A stretch of DNA of 64,000 nucleotides from Stenotrophomonas sp. ATCM1_4 (lineage in GTDB: Bacteria; Pseudomonadota; Gammaproteobacteria; Xanthomonadales; Xanthomonadaceae): assembly GCF_004348115.1 (NCBI RefSeq), contig NZ_QPFB01000001.1:783978-847977 (forward strand), written 5' to 3'. A program made the translations under genes and the position numbers. Under the pieces are notes generated by a model. It saw only the letters and a list, made by a program, of their open reading frames with translations, ran no database searches and was not told the DNA's origin. Positions 63,230-64,000 of this stretch are shown in pieces (within the stretch, counting starts at the first letter, position 1; each line of letters starts with the position of its first letter).

Positions 63230-64000
63230 TCAGAACTTCGGATCGAACTCGGCGGCATAGCCGGTGTTGACGATCACCTGCTGCAGGGCTTCGCAGACCT
63301 TGATGTTGCCGGCGACCACCTGCTGGGTTTCCGGGCCCTTGTCGTCCATGCGGGCCAGGGTGGCGCCGCGGTAGTTGCAGACCTTGCCGCCGGCTTCGCG
63401 GACCAGCAGCACGCCGGCGGCGATGTCCCAGGCCTTCACGCCGGCCTCGAAATAGGCATCGGCGCGGCCGCAGGCCACGTAGGCCAGATCCAGTGCCGCC
63501 GAACCCACGCGACGCACGTCTTCGGCCTGTACCAGCAGGGCGTCGACGGTCTTGAGCTGGGCGCTGGCACGGGCGCGCTCGCGCGGGGCAAAGCCGGTGT
63601 GGACCATCGCGCCGGCCAGGTCCTTGCGGTCGCTGACGCGGATGCGGCGGTCGTTGAGCACGGCGCCGGCCCCCTTGGAGGCGGTGAACAGCTCGTTGCG
63701 CAGCGGGTCGAAGATGACCGCGTCGGTCGGCTCGCCGTTCTCCACCAGCGCGATGGACACGCAGTAATGCGGGAAGCCGTGCAGGTAGTTGCTGGTGCCG
63801 TCGAGCGGGTCGATCACCCACATCTGGCGGCCGCTGCCCTGCACGCCGCCCTCTTCACCGAGGATGCCGTAGCTGGGGTAGGCGCGCTTGAGTTCCTTGA
63901 TGATCACCTTTTCCGCATCGCCATCGACTTCGCTGGCGTAATCCATCCGACCCTTCTGCACCACGTTGAGCGCTTCGAGCTTGTTGATGTTGCGGAGCAG
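63230..64000 (-). CDS. suhB: Inositol-1-monophosphatase (5' end outside window)
   Basis: At least 256 codons are visible; the frame runs open to the right edge, where [20 protein letters not shown] precedes an internal Met. Motifs of the Mg-dependent phosphatase family are present: [40 protein letters not shown], and [20 protein letters not shown]. In bacteria SuhB dephosphorylates inositol phosphate and also assists ribosomal RNA antitermination complexes. The true start lies right of position 64000. Confidence 0.93.
   Translation of the reverse strand: MLRNINKLEALNVVQKGRMDYASEVDGDAEKVIIKELKRAYPSYGILGEEGGVQGSGRQMWVIDPLDGTSNYLHGFPHYCVSIALVENGEPTDAVIFDPLRNELFTASKGAGAVLNDRRIRVSDRKDLAGAMVHTGFAPRERARASAQLKTVDALLVQAEDVRRVGSAALDLAYVACGRADAYFEAGVKAWDIAAGVLLVREAGGKVCNYRGATLARMDDKGPETQQVVAGNIKVCEALQQVIVNTGYAAEFDPKF

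Overview
The window comes from a high-GC gammaproteobacterium of the Xanthomonas/Stenotrophomonas group, most likely Stenotrophomonas or a close relative. This rests on protein resemblance (dxs, phaR/phbB, queG, nnrD, tsaE, amidase, mutL, gluQ, htpX, suhB, a GumN/TraB protein, a DUF1684 lipoprotein, TonB receptors), GC-rich codon use and intergenic GC-rich palindromes. No marker RNA is present to fix the genus.

Region 1 (1-19107) is the right part of a podovirus-like prophage. A capsid end is followed by head-tail adaptor and tail-hub genes, a T7 gp13-like gene, four internal or ejection protein genes, a lambda-type lysis cassette (R-like transglycosylase, a membrane coiled-coil protein, Rz with an embedded Rz1) and a tail fibre with an S74 chaperone domain. 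Accessory genes are inserted between these modules: an adhesin-E-like/membrane pair, an ImmA/membrane pair, an antisense pair with an HNH nuclease, and a proteasome-like Ntn-hydrolase with a small basic partner. The ImmA cassette and the Ntn-hydrolase cassette have the same left border (promoter-like) and the same right border (terminator plus about 20 nt). They look like two moron slots of one design. The prophage ends at a 48-nt 3' fragment of tRNA-Pro(GGG), read as attR; the integrase and intact tRNA must lie left of the window.

Region 2 (19108-33438) is host chromosome: a DUF333 lipoprotein, dxs, an HNH protein, an acyl-CoA dehydrogenase, a LEA2-like lipoprotein, then a rightward gene set made of an STN-type TonB-dependent transducer, an ECF sigma factor, a FecR anti-sigma factor, a secreted amidohydrolase with a C-terminal CIA30-like domain and an M20 amidohydrolase. 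This looks like a self-sensing uptake and hydrolysis system for an unknown amide or peptide.

Region 3 (33730-43109) is a roughly 9.3-kb island between 86-bp perfect direct repeats. Each repeat holds the promoter and 5' half of tRNA-Ala(CGC); only the right copy is a whole tRNA. The island has lower-GC genes: two tandem paralogous Rhs-associated proteins, a secreted Rhs protein with a metallopeptidase-like C-terminal toxin, a translationally linked secreted protein (likely immunity), and a decayed tyrosine integrase.

Region 4 (43072-64000) is host chromosome: tRNA-Ala, tRNA-Phe, rnd, a formylglycine-enzyme-like lipoprotein, an M48 protease, an AcvB/VirJ-like protein, xseA, queG, nnrD, tsaE, an AmiC-type amidase, mutL, a DUF1684 lipoprotein, a TraB/GumN protein, phaR, phbB, gluQ, htpX, a small lipoprotein and the 3' part of suhB. 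The nnrD-tsaE-amidase-mutL order is the classic cell-wall/tRNA-modification/repair cluster.
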